A stretch of DNA of 64,000 nucleotides from positions 124,001-188,000 of the forward strand of contig CAYXHM010000006.1 of NCBI GenBank assembly GCA_964464965.1, given 5' to 3'. This DNA is from UBA5543 sp964464965. Its GTDB lineage: Bacteria; Bacteroidota; Bacteroidia; Chitinophagales; Chitinophagaceae. The notes under the pieces were generated by a model. That model made no database searches. It had not been told where the DNA came from and saw only the letters and a program-made list of their open reading frames with translations. Positions 45,180 to 53,395 of the stretch are shown here, piece by piece. The translations under genes and the position numbers were made by a program. Numbering within the stretch: position 1 is the stretch's first letter; the number at the start of each line of letters is the position of its first letter.

Positions 45180-45298
45180 CTGCAAAAATTACGTGAAAGG
45201 TGATCACACCTTAAAAATACAAATAAGTGCGAAATCGACTTATTAATGTGTAAAAATCCAAGGTGTTTCTCAATCGAAACGGATAAAAAGGGCAGCGA

Positions 45299-45424
45299 AG
45301 TTTGTGTCCATATTCCACATCCTTTTTTCAGGTTGCCAAAAGACTACGGCATAAACGGCCGCCTCCCCTAAAGGGTCCCCTCCAATTATTCCGTTTCCTT
45401 TTGGCTTCCTACCGGACACACTTC
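45299..45424 (+). promoter_or_regulatory. Nested inverted repeats upstream of ssb
   Basis: Three sets of arms are nested: tgtgtcc (45303-45309) with ggacaca (45414-45420), gccaaaag (45335-45342) with cttttggc (45398-45405), and a small ccct-aa-aggg hairpin between them. Together they could fold a stretch of about 120 bases into one long, branched hairpin. The place, directly upstream of the element's ssb, suits a structured mRNA leader, a single-strand origin or a replication/regulatory site. Which one cannot be decided here. The remaining bases from 45180 to 45535 hold no gene. Confidence 0.45.
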
Positions 45425-45535
45425 CTGTGCTTTCTTTTTTTCCGTTTTTTCTTTTGAAAAACAGCTTTTTGAGGGGCAGACGGGTGAAAGGAGAAAAGAT
45501 TAAACAACAATTTTTTCACTTAAAAATGCACAGTT

Positions 45536-45946
45536 ATGCAACAGATTACAGGAAGATTAACAGCAGATGCCACCGTTAAAACTTTAGAGGGTGGCAAACA
45601 GGTAGTGAATTTCAGCATTGCCGACAACGAGACCTACAAGCCTAAAGGTCAGGACGAGCCAGTACAGGTGACCACATTTTTTAATTGCTCTTATTGGATA
45701 CACACAGGAGTTGCAGCCGTATTGCGCAAAGGTGCGGTCGTACAACTCAACGGACGCATGAGCGCAAGGGGCTACCAGACCAACACAGGCGATATAGACG
45801 CCTCACTCAATTTCCATACAAGTCGCATTGACGTGCTTGCCTATGCAGACAAGGGTACAGCAAACAAGGGAGGTGGAAAGTCAACAGCACCTAAATCGGA
45901 CAAAAAGAACAGTGGTGGCGAAAATACAGACGACCTGCCATTTTAA
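45536..45946 (+). CDS. ssb: Single-stranded DNA-binding protein of the mobile element
   Basis: A 136-aa OB-fold protein: MQQITGRLTADATVKTLEGG, KQVVNFSIADNETYKP, FFNCSYWIH and GAVVQLNGRMSARGY match the SSB pattern. The C-terminus ends in the acidic tip DDLPF that recruits partner proteins. It binds ssDNA during element transfer or replication. It starts the cluster of element genes and is 45 bases ahead of the DUF932 gene. Confidence 0.92.
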   Translation: MQQITGRLTADATVKTLEGGKQVVNFSIADNETYKPKGQDEPVQVTTFFNCSYWIHTGVAAVLRKGAVVQLNGRMSARGYQTNTGDIDASLNFHTSRIDVLAYADKGTANKGGGKSTAPKSDKKNSGGENTDDLPF

Positions 45947-45991
45947 ACAGCAAATCAGATTCATTTTTAAACAATCAAAATAATAGGAATT

Positions 45992-47059
45992 ATGGCACAC
46001 GAGATTTTTTATAACGAGCAGACAGGCAAACACAGCTTTTTCAGTGTAAAGGAAAAAGCATGGCATGGATTAGGACAGAGTGTTACTGATTACCCCACCA
46101 GTGAAGAAGCCATCAGGTTTGCAGGACTGGATTACGAGGTAGTCAAATCACCCCTGTTTACCAAAACTGAATTACTGTTAGCTGGCAATGGCGGGTTAAT
46201 GACAGGCAGTAAGGATATTAAAGTCCCTAACTACTACGCCACCATGCGCAGTGACAACCAAACCGTATTAGGTGTAGTGGGCAGGGATTATCAGGTCGTA
46301 CAGAACAGGGATGCGTTTTCTTTCTTCGACAGCATCGTTGGCGGTGAAGGCATTCTGTATGAGACCGCAGGGGCATTGGGCAACGGGGAGCGCATTTTCA
46401 TTACCGCAAAACTGCCTGGGTATATCAGGGTCGGGCAGGATGATATGATAGAGAAATACCTCTTTTTAACGACCTCGCACGATGGTAGCGGGAGCATTAC
46501 CGCTGCGTTTACCCCTATACGCATCGTTTGCGCCAATACCCTCAATGCAGCCATGCACTGCAAAACCAATTCCATCAAGATACGCCATACATCAGGGGCA
46601 AAGGAAAGGTTGGAACAGGCGCACAAGGTCATGGGCATTTCCAATAAACTCTCCGTACAAATGGAAGCCATATTCAACCAATGGACTGCGGTGCGCATTA
46701 CCGACAGCGAGGTAAAAAAACTGGTACAGCTTGCCATGATACCCAACAAAGAGGTACTGGAGAAACTCAAATCAGGCAAAGACGAAGAACTGTCCACCTG
46801 CTACAGCAATATGGTAGAGGCAGTGATGGAATATGGCATGAGCAACGACACACAGTTAATGGACACCACTAAAGGGACGCTGTTTGGCGCATACAATGCG
46901 GTTACGGGGTATTTCCAAAACGTGAGGAACTACAAAAGCGATGAAGCCAAAGTAAAATCCATTTTGCTTGGGGGAACTGCACAAATACGCACACAGGCTG
47001 CATTCAACCTGTGCAACGATTTCGCAAAATCAGGAACAGACATACTGAACTGGAACTAA
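45992..47059 (+). CDS. DUF932-family protein
   Basis: A 355-aa protein starting MAHEIFYNEQTGKHSFFSVKEKAWHGLG, the usual opening of DUF932 proteins, with KVPNYYATMRSDNQTVLGVVGRDYQVVQN and FTPIRIVCANTLNAAMH further on. This phage- and plasmid-linked family has no established activity. It is constant in Bacteroidota mobile elements next to ssb and PRTRC genes, so a role in element replication or maintenance is likely but unproven. Confidence 0.88.
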   Translation: MAHEIFYNEQTGKHSFFSVKEKAWHGLGQSVTDYPTSEEAIRFAGLDYEVVKSPLFTKTELLLAGNGGLMTGSKDIKVPNYYATMRSDNQTVLGVVGRDYQVVQNRDAFSFFDSIVGGEGILYETAGALGNGERIFITAKLPGYIRVGQDDMIEKYLFLTTSHDGSGSITAAFTPIRIVCANTLNAAMHCKTNSIKIRHTSGAKERLEQAHKVMGISNKLSVQMEAIFNQWTAVRITDSEVKKLVQLAMIPNKEVLEKLKSGKDEELSTCYSNMVEAVMEYGMSNDTQLMDTTKGTLFGAYNAVTGYFQNVRNYKSDEAKVKSILLGGTAQIRTQAAFNLCNDFAKSGTDILNWN

Positions 47060-47116
47060 TCACTGGCAGGGGTGGTAACTCCACCCCTGCTATATACAGG
47101 CTTAAAATTTATAACG

Positions 47117-47506
47117 ATGAAAGCATTAGATAAAATGAACAACGTAGAGAAAGCGAATTTACTGCACATCCTTTTCCCTGACGAAATACCCGCATTCCTT
47201 GTTTTTGTATTGGGTGTTGGTCAGTCCATCAGGGAGAATGAGCAAGCGGAACGGGCTAAGGGGGAACATGCCATTGTCACTTTTGATTTCTGGCTCAACC
47301 TGCTGAATGATGCAGAAAACAGGATTAACCGCTACGGCAATAAGCTGCACAGGAACAAAGGGTTGTTTGCAGACCAGTTATTTGACGGCCAGAACGCCAT
47401 GTACATGAAATACTGCCTACAGTTAGCCGTAGAGACTAAAATCCATCCCAACCCAAAATTCACACAGGCAGTACGGTTACTGTTTGATACGGACAAAATT
47501 CATTAA
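47117..47506 (+). CDS. Small element-borne protein, unknown
   Basis: The ATG at 47117 gives 129 aa (MKALDKMNNVEKANLLHILF); an earlier in-frame start is within the spacer and rejected. The protein looks all-helical and soluble. No family is recognised. It sits in the same-strand series of small genes between DUF932 and the PRTRC cluster, which probably forms one transcript. Confidence 0.6.
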   Translation: MKALDKMNNVEKANLLHILFPDEIPAFLVFVLGVGQSIRENEQAERAKGEHAIVTFDFWLNLLNDAENRINRYGNKLHRNKGLFADQLFDGQNAMYMKYCLQLAVETKIHPNPKFTQAVRLLFDTDKIH

Positions 47507-47524
47507 CGGTTAAAAGGCAATAAG

Positions 47525-47983
47525 ATGAAAAGAGCGGAACACAGAACGGACTATATATTGATTAAAGCACATACCAACAGCGAATGGGATAACTGCGAGT
47601 ATGCTGTTATCAAAATTGAGGAAGAATGGCTGAGCCAGTTGTGGCAACGGGAGAAAATCACACAAGCCTTTAAGGAAGATTTCAACTTTCTTACCCTAAC
47701 CTACTGCGACAGTCCCGAAGGGTATTACAACAGTACCCAAACCTGTTATCCAACTGGTTTATTAATGGAAGGGGAAAGCTATTGTTTTGTTGTTCCTGAG
47801 TATGAAGAACTGGAAAATTTGCCAGTACCTGAAAACCAACTGGATGCACACGAACTGGTTTTGGACAGGTACGGGAATGCACAGTTCAGGGCTTATGGTA
47901 AATACTCTAATGAGGAATTTTATACCGAGGGTTTTTCTATTCGGAAACTATTAAACTATTGTGGTCATGTTACAGGTAATTGA
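47525..47983 (+). CDS. Small acidic element-borne protein, unknown
   Basis: A 152-aa soluble, acidic protein (HTNSEWDNCEYAVIKIEEEW, YEELENLPVPENQLD). No motif or membrane segment is seen. The start follows the previous gene by 18 bases and its end overlaps the next gene by 17 bases, so it is part of the same operon. Confidence 0.6.
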   Translation: MKRAEHRTDYILIKAHTNSEWDNCEYAVIKIEEEWLSQLWQREKITQAFKEDFNFLTLTYCDSPEGYYNSTQTCYPTGLLMEGESYCFVVPEYEELENLPVPENQLDAHELVLDRYGNAQFRAYGKYSNEEFYTEGFSIRKLLNYCGHVTGN

Positions 47984-48158
47984 TAAAGAAGGCAACACGC
48001 TGACCATAACGGATTTGGACGCAGCCATAGAACAGGCTGATTTGTTCAGGGATTTTAGGCATGAGGACAGGACGTTTTCCGCATTTGATAAAAAACAGAA
48101 AGCCTACTGGCAACATCTGTACGAAGCATTAAACAGGATTAAATCACAGACAACTTAA
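47967..48158 (+). CDS. Small element-borne protein, unknown
   Basis: The ATG at 47967 gives 63 aa (MLQVIDKEGNTLTITDLDAA); a GTG two codons before is an alternative. It overlaps the preceding gene by 17 bases and lies 10 bases before the PRTRC E gene. It is Asp/Lys rich, without a recognised motif. Its position is that of the small conserved frames that precede PRTRC genes in Bacteroidota elements. Confidence 0.55.
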   Translation: MLQVIDKEGNTLTITDLDAAIEQADLFRDFRHEDRTFSAFDKKQKAYWQHLYEALNRIKSQTT

Positions 48159-48168
48159 ACAAGTAAAG

Positions 48169-48693
48169 ATGAACACGAACTTTTTTCAAAACATAGCCGC
48201 TATGCAGGTGGCAGGTGACTGGACAATCAGTATCGCAAGGGATGCTGAAGATAAACTGGTGGTATCTGTATTGTTTTACAACAACAGTATCGGGGATGAG
48301 GCACGTAAAAAAGTACCGCCCATGATTTTCAATGCAACCCCGCAGGAACTGGACGAAGGGTTTTTCGATGCCATTACCCAACCTGTCAGGGACACCGCCC
48401 AAATGTTTGCCAATATGGAACAATACCTCAAAGAGCGGGAACAGGCAAGGATTAATTCCCAACTGGAGAAAGACAAGGCAGCAAAAGAGGAAAAGGAAAA
48501 AACCGAGCGTAAAAAGAAATATGACGAGGCGATGAAGAAAGCGGATGAACTGGAAGCAGAGGGCAAGCACAGGGATGCTTATATGAAAGTACCTGACCCT
48601 GCCTTGTACCCTGAATACGAAGAAGCCATCAAAGAGCGCAGGTCAGCACTGGCGAAACTGTTTGCACCCGATTTATTTAATGTAGAACCATAA
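48169..48693 (+). CDS. PRTRC system protein E
   Basis: A 174-aa protein with N-terminal block NFFQNIAAMQVAGDWTISIA, FYNNSIGDEARKKVPPMIF and a long charged coiled coil (about 80-135, Lys/Glu rich), the layout of PRTRC protein E. The PRTRC set (ParB-related, ThiF-related cassette) occurs on plasmids and integrative elements; its biochemical role is unknown. Protein C, F, B and ThiF genes follow in order. Confidence 0.75.
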   Translation: MNTNFFQNIAAMQVAGDWTISIARDAEDKLVVSVLFYNNSIGDEARKKVPPMIFNATPQELDEGFFDAITQPVRDTAQMFANMEQYLKEREQARINSQLEKDKAAKEEKEKTERKKKYDEAMKKADELEAEGKHRDAYMKVPDPALYPEYEEAIKERRSALAKLFAPDLFNVEP

Positions 48694-48704
48694 AAAAAAT
48701 TATC

Positions 48705-48923
48705 ATGTTAACAGCAACTCAATTAAAGAGAATATTCATACTGACAGATGGTGGTGAAGAAGTAAAACTGGCTGACCCATCGGCAGCATTCAGCCCTGAA
48801 AGTGTACTGAACTTTTATGCACAGACCTATCCCATCCTGACCACCGCTAAAATTGATGGCCCTGCTATTCAGGACGATGAAATACAATTCAGGTTTGTCA
48901 CCACCATAGGCACAAAAGGATAG
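48705..48923 (+). CDS. PRTRC system protein C
   Basis: A 72-aa protein: KLADPSAAFSPESVLNFYAQ, TYPILTTAKIDGPAI and the ending TTIGTKG match PRTRC protein C, which is a small ubiquitin-like fold candidate partner of the ThiF protein. It lies 11 bases after protein E. Confidence 0.85.
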   Translation: MLTATQLKRIFILTDGGEEVKLADPSAAFSPESVLNFYAQTYPILTTAKIDGPAIQDDEIQFRFVTTIGTKG

Positions 48924-48926
48924 GTT

Positions 48927-49103
48927 ATGAAAAATTGCAGAAAAATAAGATTGGAAGAAACTGATAAATACAGCAAGCAATGGAATATACATCAGCATTT
49001 AGGACAATACGCAAAGGGCCTGGACAACCTGCCCGATGCCGCAAGGGTAAGAAAGGACAGGCAAAAGTCTGCCCCATTGAACCTGCTGGACATGGTTTTC
49101 TAA
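48927..49103 (+). CDS. 58-codon frame overlapping the start of the 361-aa PRTRC gene
   Basis: Three bases after the protein C stop, an ATG opens a 58-codon frame (MKNCRKIRLEETDKYSKQWN, ending LNLLDMVF). Its start is spaced exactly like an operon gene. It covers, in another frame, the first 41 codons of the 361-aa gene, so at most one of the two is likely to be translated over that stretch. If this small frame is real, the large gene probably starts later than 48980. Confidence 0.4.
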   Translation: MKNCRKIRLEETDKYSKQWNIHQHLGQYAKGLDNLPDAARVRKDRQKSAPLNLLDMVF

Positions 49104-50065
49104 AGTACCGCTTCCTTCCACTGGCAGGGGGCGGCGCTTTGAACAGGCGAAGGGAACGGGAACGTAAAATCCTGTCATCTTTAGACAACCTTGCAGCCTT
49201 GTACGGTTTTTCAGCACTGGACATTTCAACTCAGCCTTACCCGTACAACATACACCTTGCATTCAGGCATGCTGAACAACAACTGGAGCGTGTAGATAAA
49301 ACGCTGCACCTGCTGTTACTGGAGGAAGATGACAACGTTTGTATTGCTACAGCCAAAGAAGCGAGTACGGGAACGACTTTGTTTTATATCCCTGTATATC
49401 CTTTGTGGTATTTATTGCAGGACAAGCGACGCAAAGGCGAAGCCATGCTACTGCTATCCGTTTTTGCTTACCTGCGACAGATGGCAGGTATCCCTTATTT
49501 TGACGATTACTCACCTGTACACGGTCTTTATGAAATATTGCAGGAATGGATAAGTGAGGCGGATGAGTTTACAGACCAAACTGAAAGAGCGGAAAGCAAT
49601 TCCATGCTCAACTGCGCTTTTCATTTCGGGAAAAGAATGGGCAAACAAATTAATCATCCGTACCACCTTGCACAATTCTTCCATAGGCTGCAATCATTTC
49701 AGCCTTCGGGTGCATTCGGCAACGCCCTGAATAAAATAGCTAAGAGTTTTTACCAGTTATACCAAACGTACCCGCTACGGAGCATCATGGACAATGTACA
49801 TGAAGGCATACTGCATCCGAACGAAGAACAGCGCATCTATATGGAGCAAGTGGTTTCATTTACATGGGATGAGCACGGGTGGCTTGGGGAACAGTTGGTG
49901 GAAATGGCATGTAGCGAACTGAATGAAATGAGTGCGATGGATGACCCTGTAGTAATCCAGTTCTTTGACACACCGCAACACTCTGTCACACATGACCTGC
50001 AATTTGAAAATTCCTTATTTGAATTATTGCATGAATTATCTGATGTATTAAGAATGGTGAACTAA
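48980..50065 (+). CDS. PRTRC-linked protein, probably protein F
   Basis: A 361-aa soluble protein between PRTRC C and B, the place of protein F. The body contains FRHAEQQLERVDKTLHLLLLEEDDN, PVYPLWYLLQDKR and ends ELLHELSDVLRMVN. The exact start is uncertain: the first 40 codons overlap a 58-codon frame and read basic and Gly/Arg-rich, unlike the rest; the conserved part may start near 49090. Function unknown. Confidence 0.65.
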   Translation: MEYTSAFRTIRKGPGQPARCRKGKKGQAKVCPIEPAGHGFLKYRFLPLAGGGALNRRRERERKILSSLDNLAALYGFSALDISTQPYPYNIHLAFRHAEQQLERVDKTLHLLLLEEDDNVCIATAKEASTGTTLFYIPVYPLWYLLQDKRRKGEAMLLLSVFAYLRQMAGIPYFDDYSPVHGLYEILQEWISEADEFTDQTERAESNSMLNCAFHFGKRMGKQINHPYHLAQFFHRLQSFQPSGAFGNALNKIAKSFYQLYQTYPLRSIMDNVHEGILHPNEEQRIYMEQVVSFTWDEHGWLGEQLVEMACSELNEMSAMDDPVVIQFFDTPQHSVTHDLQFENSLFELLHELSDVLRMVN

Positions 50066-50076
50066 AAAGGATACTG

Positions 50077-50790
50077 ATGAAAAATATAACACAACGTTTG
50101 GAACAGCTTTACCTCCCCTTAAAAGCATTGGTCATATACCAGCCATTGTCTGAACAGGACGGGGTTTATGTGGAGGCTTATGACATACATAATGATGGCA
50201 GTCCCATCAATGCCCATCCTTTGAGCCAGTTGGAAACCATCGCACTGGCGAAATGCCTGAATACGGTAAACGAGGTACAGACCAATTACTTGGAATGTAA
50301 AGGTTTGTTACCTGAAAAACTCTTGTGCCTTAACAACCGTTTGGGCTATGCGGTGTGGCAGACCCCTGAGCAACAGGTGAGCCTTCATTTTGTGGAAGGC
50401 CTGACAATACCCAGCGGAATGGCAAATGTACCCGCTATGGTTTGGAAAGCGGACAGGAATAAGCTCTCTGTATATGCACTTAAAAATAATCGTAAGCCAA
50501 AATCCGAAACACAGTTATATCATGCCCCCTATTTTAATGTGTTTTCAGATGGAGGGGTTTGCTTAGGTACAGCGGAAATGGACGTGTGTTCTGTTGACGG
50601 ATTGGAGGACTTTATGAACAGTTGGGAGCAGGTATTCTGGAACAGCTATTTCAGCCATTTGAACGGAGGGCATTCACCCGTAAACTGTAACATCGTCCAG
50701 TTGTGGCAGGACTTAGTAGCAACGGGCAACCCATTTCCGACAGAAGTATTAATAAAATCAGGTAAAACACTTAAAGAGTTGATAACATGA
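50077..50790 (+). CDS. PRTRC system protein B
   Basis: A 237-aa protein. The order YQPLSEQDGVYVEAYDI, PVNCNIVQLWQDLVATGNPF near the end and LYHAPYFNVFSDGGVCLGTA in the middle is that of PRTRC protein B. It resembles E2-like partners of ThiF-type enzymes in its position, but no E2 cysteine is assigned here. The stop overlaps the ThiF start by 4 bases (ATGA). Confidence 0.8.
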   Translation: MKNITQRLEQLYLPLKALVIYQPLSEQDGVYVEAYDIHNDGSPINAHPLSQLETIALAKCLNTVNEVQTNYLECKGLLPEKLLCLNNRLGYAVWQTPEQQVSLHFVEGLTIPSGMANVPAMVWKADRNKLSVYALKNNRKPKSETQLYHAPYFNVFSDGGVCLGTAEMDVCSVDGLEDFMNSWEQVFWNSYFSHLNGGHSPVNCNIVQLWQDLVATGNPFPTEVLIKSGKTLKELIT

Positions 50791-51575
50791 AAAAGATAAA
50801 ACAGGCTGTCCATTTCTCGGACAATTATTTGCTGAACCCCACCAACCCAATAATGGTCAACCTCATCGGTTGCGGTGGGACAGGCTCACAGGTACTAACC
50901 TGCCTTGCAAGGATACATCACGCATTGCTTGCCCTGAACCACGCAGGATTAATGGTCAGGGTCTATGATGATGATGTAGTGACCGAAGCCAATTTGGGAC
51001 GGCAGCTTTTTGCAGGTGCGGAAGTTGGCGTGAATAAAGCCGTAGCCCTGATAAGCAGACTAAACCGTTTCTTTGGCACGTCATGGAAAGCCATACCATG
51101 CAGGTTTGGGAAAAATACGCATACCGCAGCAGCTACCATTACCATCAGTTGTGTAGATACCTCGGCAGCAAGATTTGAAATTGCCGAAGTATTAAGGAAA
51201 CAAACAGAGGGGCAGCAATACAGGGATTGTCCTTCCTATTGGATGGACTTTGGTAACGGCAGGCATACAGGCCAGGTTTTACTGTCAACAGTCGGGGAAG
51301 TAAAACAGCCTGAATCTAAACGCTACAGGCCTGTTTCAAAACTACCATTCATTACCGATGAATTTAAAGCCTTACTGGAAGAAGCCGAAACAGATGATAC
51401 CCCAAGCTGCTCACTTGCGGAAGCCCTAACCAAACAGGACTTGTTTATCAATTCCAGTCTGGCGCAGGAAGGCTGCGGGTTGTTATGGGATTTGTTCAGC
51501 GAAGGCTTTATTGAAGTTCGGGGATTTTTCAAGAACCTGAAAACCTTCAGGACACAACCAATATCAATTAACTGA
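50787..51575 (+). CDS. PRTRC ThiF-family adenylating enzyme
   Basis: A 262-aa E1-like protein: NLIGCGGTGSQVLTCLARI (nucleotide-binding Gly-loop at about 26-44), VRVYDDDVVTEANLGRQLF and NKAVALISRLNRFFG are the ThiF/E1 motifs that bind ATP and adenylate a substrate C-terminus. The PRTRC C protein with its GTKG end is a possible substrate. Overlapping start with protein B shows coupling. The typical zinc-binding CxxC pairs are not obvious. Confidence 0.88.
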   Translation: MKKIKQAVHFSDNYLLNPTNPIMVNLIGCGGTGSQVLTCLARIHHALLALNHAGLMVRVYDDDVVTEANLGRQLFAGAEVGVNKAVALISRLNRFFGTSWKAIPCRFGKNTHTAAATITISCVDTSAARFEIAEVLRKQTEGQQYRDCPSYWMDFGNGRHTGQVLLSTVGEVKQPESKRYRPVSKLPFITDEFKALLEEAETDDTPSCSLAEALTKQDLFINSSLAQEGCGLLWDLFSEGFIEVRGFFKNLKTFRTQPISIN

Positions 51576-51589
51576 TAGAAAATAAAATC

Positions 51590-51859
51590 ATGGATTATTC
51601 AACAAAAGGATGGCTCTTACTTGTAGCAGGTATAATCATCCGATACATCATAGCAAGAAGAAGGTTTAACCGCAGAGGTCTTGGTGGATTGCAGCATTAC
51701 CGTTCTTTTGACCGTGGCGTTATTACTACCTTCCTGGAGTGGGTTTGCAGGTGGGCAGCATTCATTATGATAATCGTGGGTATCCTGCACCTGCTGGCAG
51801 GATTAAACCATAATGATAAAGAGGGCAGAACCAGACAGGAGCAATCCCGACAGCAATAA
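51590..51859 (+). CDS. Small two-helix membrane protein
   Basis: An 89-aa protein with helices at about 8-22 and 52-70, a basic linker (ARRRFNRRG) and a polar tail. It starts 14 bases after the ThiF gene and ends directly before a terminator, so it closes the PRTRC operon. No function is recognised. Confidence 0.65.
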   Translation: MDYSTKGWLLLVAGIIIRYIIARRRFNRRGLGGLQHYRSFDRGVITTFLEWVCRWAAFIMIIVGILHLLAGLNHNDKEGRTRQEQSRQQ

Positions 51860-51884
51860 AAAAAGCCGCCCAAATCGGGCGGCT
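51857..51884 (-). terminator. Strong rho-independent terminator
   Basis: The arms agccgccc (51864-51871) and gggcggct (51877-51884) enclose a 5-base loop and are GC-rich. On the minus strand the stem is followed by a run of seven T; on the plus strand it is preceded by that A run. It should stop minus-strand transcription from the 95-aa gene and may also act on the plus-strand PRTRC operon. Confidence 0.8.
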
Positions 51885-51943
51885 CGCTGCCTATACCTCG
51901 TGCCTCGGAACAGCCAGCTCGCGGGGGAAGCGGTACAGCCCCT

Positions 51944-51996
51944 TGCCGCAACAGGTAATCAGCCAACATGATTTTTCAAATATTCCTGTTCCGGCA
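51944..51996. repeat. Imperfect 12-base inverted repeat downstream of the 95-aa gene
   Basis: tgccgcaacagg (51944-51955) and cctgttccggca (51985-51996) match at 11 of 12 positions around a 29-base loop. It lies between the terminator and the 3' end of the minus-strand gene. It may be a second hairpin, a binding site, or an element junction; there is no further evidence. Confidence 0.35.
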
Positions 51997-52042
51997 ACAG
52001 GCTGTGAAGTGGTTTGTCCGTTGGATGGAAGTAACAACAGGA

Positions 52043-52330
52043 TTAGACGTTTACTAAAGATTGCAGTTTACCGTTGAGTTCCGTTAGTCCCGCTTTACCC
52101 AGGCAGTCATTAACAACCTCCTGAAGCTCTTTAGCCTGGTCCCCGCTGATACTGGAAGCCCATCCCGTTTCTTTCTCATCCTTTTTCGCCCGCATCCCTT
52201 TTTCAATCACTTGCGCCAACAACAATACCGTTTTCCTCGGTAGCCGCAAGTCAATCTTTACCGACTCATTCATACCCGGTACACTCAATAAAGTCTCATA
52301 GACTTTTCCCATTTCTTTTTCACTCATCAT
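52043..52330 (-). CDS. Small conserved element protein, unknown
   Basis: A 95-aa protein from the ATG at 52330 (a GTG two codons upstream is possible): YETLLSVPGMNESVKIDLRL, PRKTVLLLAQVIEKGM and GLTELNGKLQSLVNV. It has no recognised DNA-binding motif but is the divergent partner of the primase-like gene across a perfect palindrome, and has its own TATGTTTG promoter box. It may be an element regulator or replication factor. Confidence 0.6.
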   Translation of the reverse strand: MMSEKEMGKVYETLLSVPGMNESVKIDLRLPRKTVLLLAQVIEKGMRAKKDEKETGWASSISGDQAKELQEVVNDCLGKAGLTELNGKLQSLVNV

Positions 52331-52365
52331 AACCACACATTTTTAGGTTCAAAAATTCTATAGTA

Positions 52366-52373
52366 CAAACATA
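52366..52373 (-). promoter_or_regulatory. TAnnTTTG promoter box of the 95-aa gene
   Basis: The minus strand reads TATGTTTG, about 36 bases before the gene start. The palindrome at 52393-52415 lies at the expected -33 region or just beyond it, so a bound protein could control this promoter. Confidence 0.55.
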
Positions 52374-52392
52374 CCTGTTCCTGCCATTTTTG

Positions 52393-52415
52393 ACATGACC
52401 ATAATATGGTCATGT
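52393..52415. promoter_or_regulatory. Perfect palindromic operator between divergent element genes
   Basis: ACATGACCAT and ATGGTCATGT form a perfect 10-base inverted repeat around AAT. The site is between the start of the minus-strand 95-aa gene and the primase-like gene. Its length and perfection suit a dimeric regulator of both genes. The regulator is not identified in this window. Confidence 0.6.
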
Positions 52416-52486
52416 TGATTTTTTACCGTTAAGACTCCTTACTTTCGTATGGTCAGAGCTTAATTGTGAGGTGGAATTAGTGGGTT

Positions 52487-53395
52487 ATGGAATGGAAAGA
52501 TAAGCGTATTGGCTGCGCTGAAGCCAAGGACATAGATATGGTGACTTACCTGTCTGTTTTGGGAATTGAACCATCAAAAATCAGGGGGAATAATTACTGG
52601 TATCTTTCACCGTTAAGAAACGAGAAAGCAGCCTCTTTTAAAATCAATCAGAAACTTAACCGATGGTTTGACTTTGGCATTGGGAAAGGCGGCAATCTTT
52701 TAGATTTTGGTATCCTTTATTACAAATGTTCAGTCAGCGATTTTTTGCAGTCCTTAAAAACTGCAAACCCTCTACAGCTTCAGGCACATATCACTTGTAC
52801 TCCTTACACTTCCCCAAAAGAGACCATTGAAATTCTGCATGTAAAGAAACTTACCCATCCGGCATTGCTTCAATACCTTCAGCTAAGAAAAATACCGCCC
52901 CCAATAGCCGGGAAGTTTTGTAGTGAGGTACATTTCCTGTTAAATGGCAGGCGCAACTTTGCTATTGGCTTTGGCAATGACCTGGGTGGTTATGAATTGC
53001 GCAATGTTTTCTTTAAAGGCAGCAGCACTCCAAAAGGTATTACCCATATACGGAATGGTGCTGAAGAACTTGCCCTGTTTGAAGGTTTTTTTGACTTCCT
53101 GTCTTTCATAGTTCTTGCCGATGCATATCATGCTAAACTATTGGATTTCCTTATCCTGAACAGCATCACTTTTTTTGACTCTGCCGTCCCGTTAATGCTT
53201 GACTATAAAAGAACATTCCTTTACCTGGACAATGATATTGCCGGACAAAATTGCAGTGGTTCATTGTTAATTCGGGGCGGCAGGTTTTACGATGAAAGTA
53301 TAATATATAGCAACCATAAAGACCTGAATGATTTTTTGCAGGCAGGAGGCACATTTCTTAGCAACCTGCCACCAGGCCATTCAGCACCACCCTGA
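52487..53395 (+). CDS. Primase-like Toprim protein of the mobile element
   Basis: A 302-aa protein in the pattern of element-borne DnaG-like primases. An N-terminal zinc-finger-like part without the full CHC2 cysteine set (YWYLSPLRNEKAASFKINQK, GIGKGGNLLDFGI) is followed by a Toprim domain with LALFEGFFDFLSF (Glu) and FLYLDNDIAGQNC (DxD-type acid). It may make primers for the transferred strand. It is just before the presumed oriT. Confidence 0.85.
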   Translation: MEWKDKRIGCAEAKDIDMVTYLSVLGIEPSKIRGNNYWYLSPLRNEKAASFKINQKLNRWFDFGIGKGGNLLDFGILYYKCSVSDFLQSLKTANPLQLQAHITCTPYTSPKETIEILHVKKLTHPALLQYLQLRKIPPPIAGKFCSEVHFLLNGRRNFAIGFGNDLGGYELRNVFFKGSSTPKGITHIRNGAEELALFEGFFDFLSFIVLADAYHAKLLDFLILNSITFFDSAVPLMLDYKRTFLYLDNDIAGQNCSGSLLIRGGRFYDESIIYSNHKDLNDFLQAGGTFLSNLPPGHSAPP

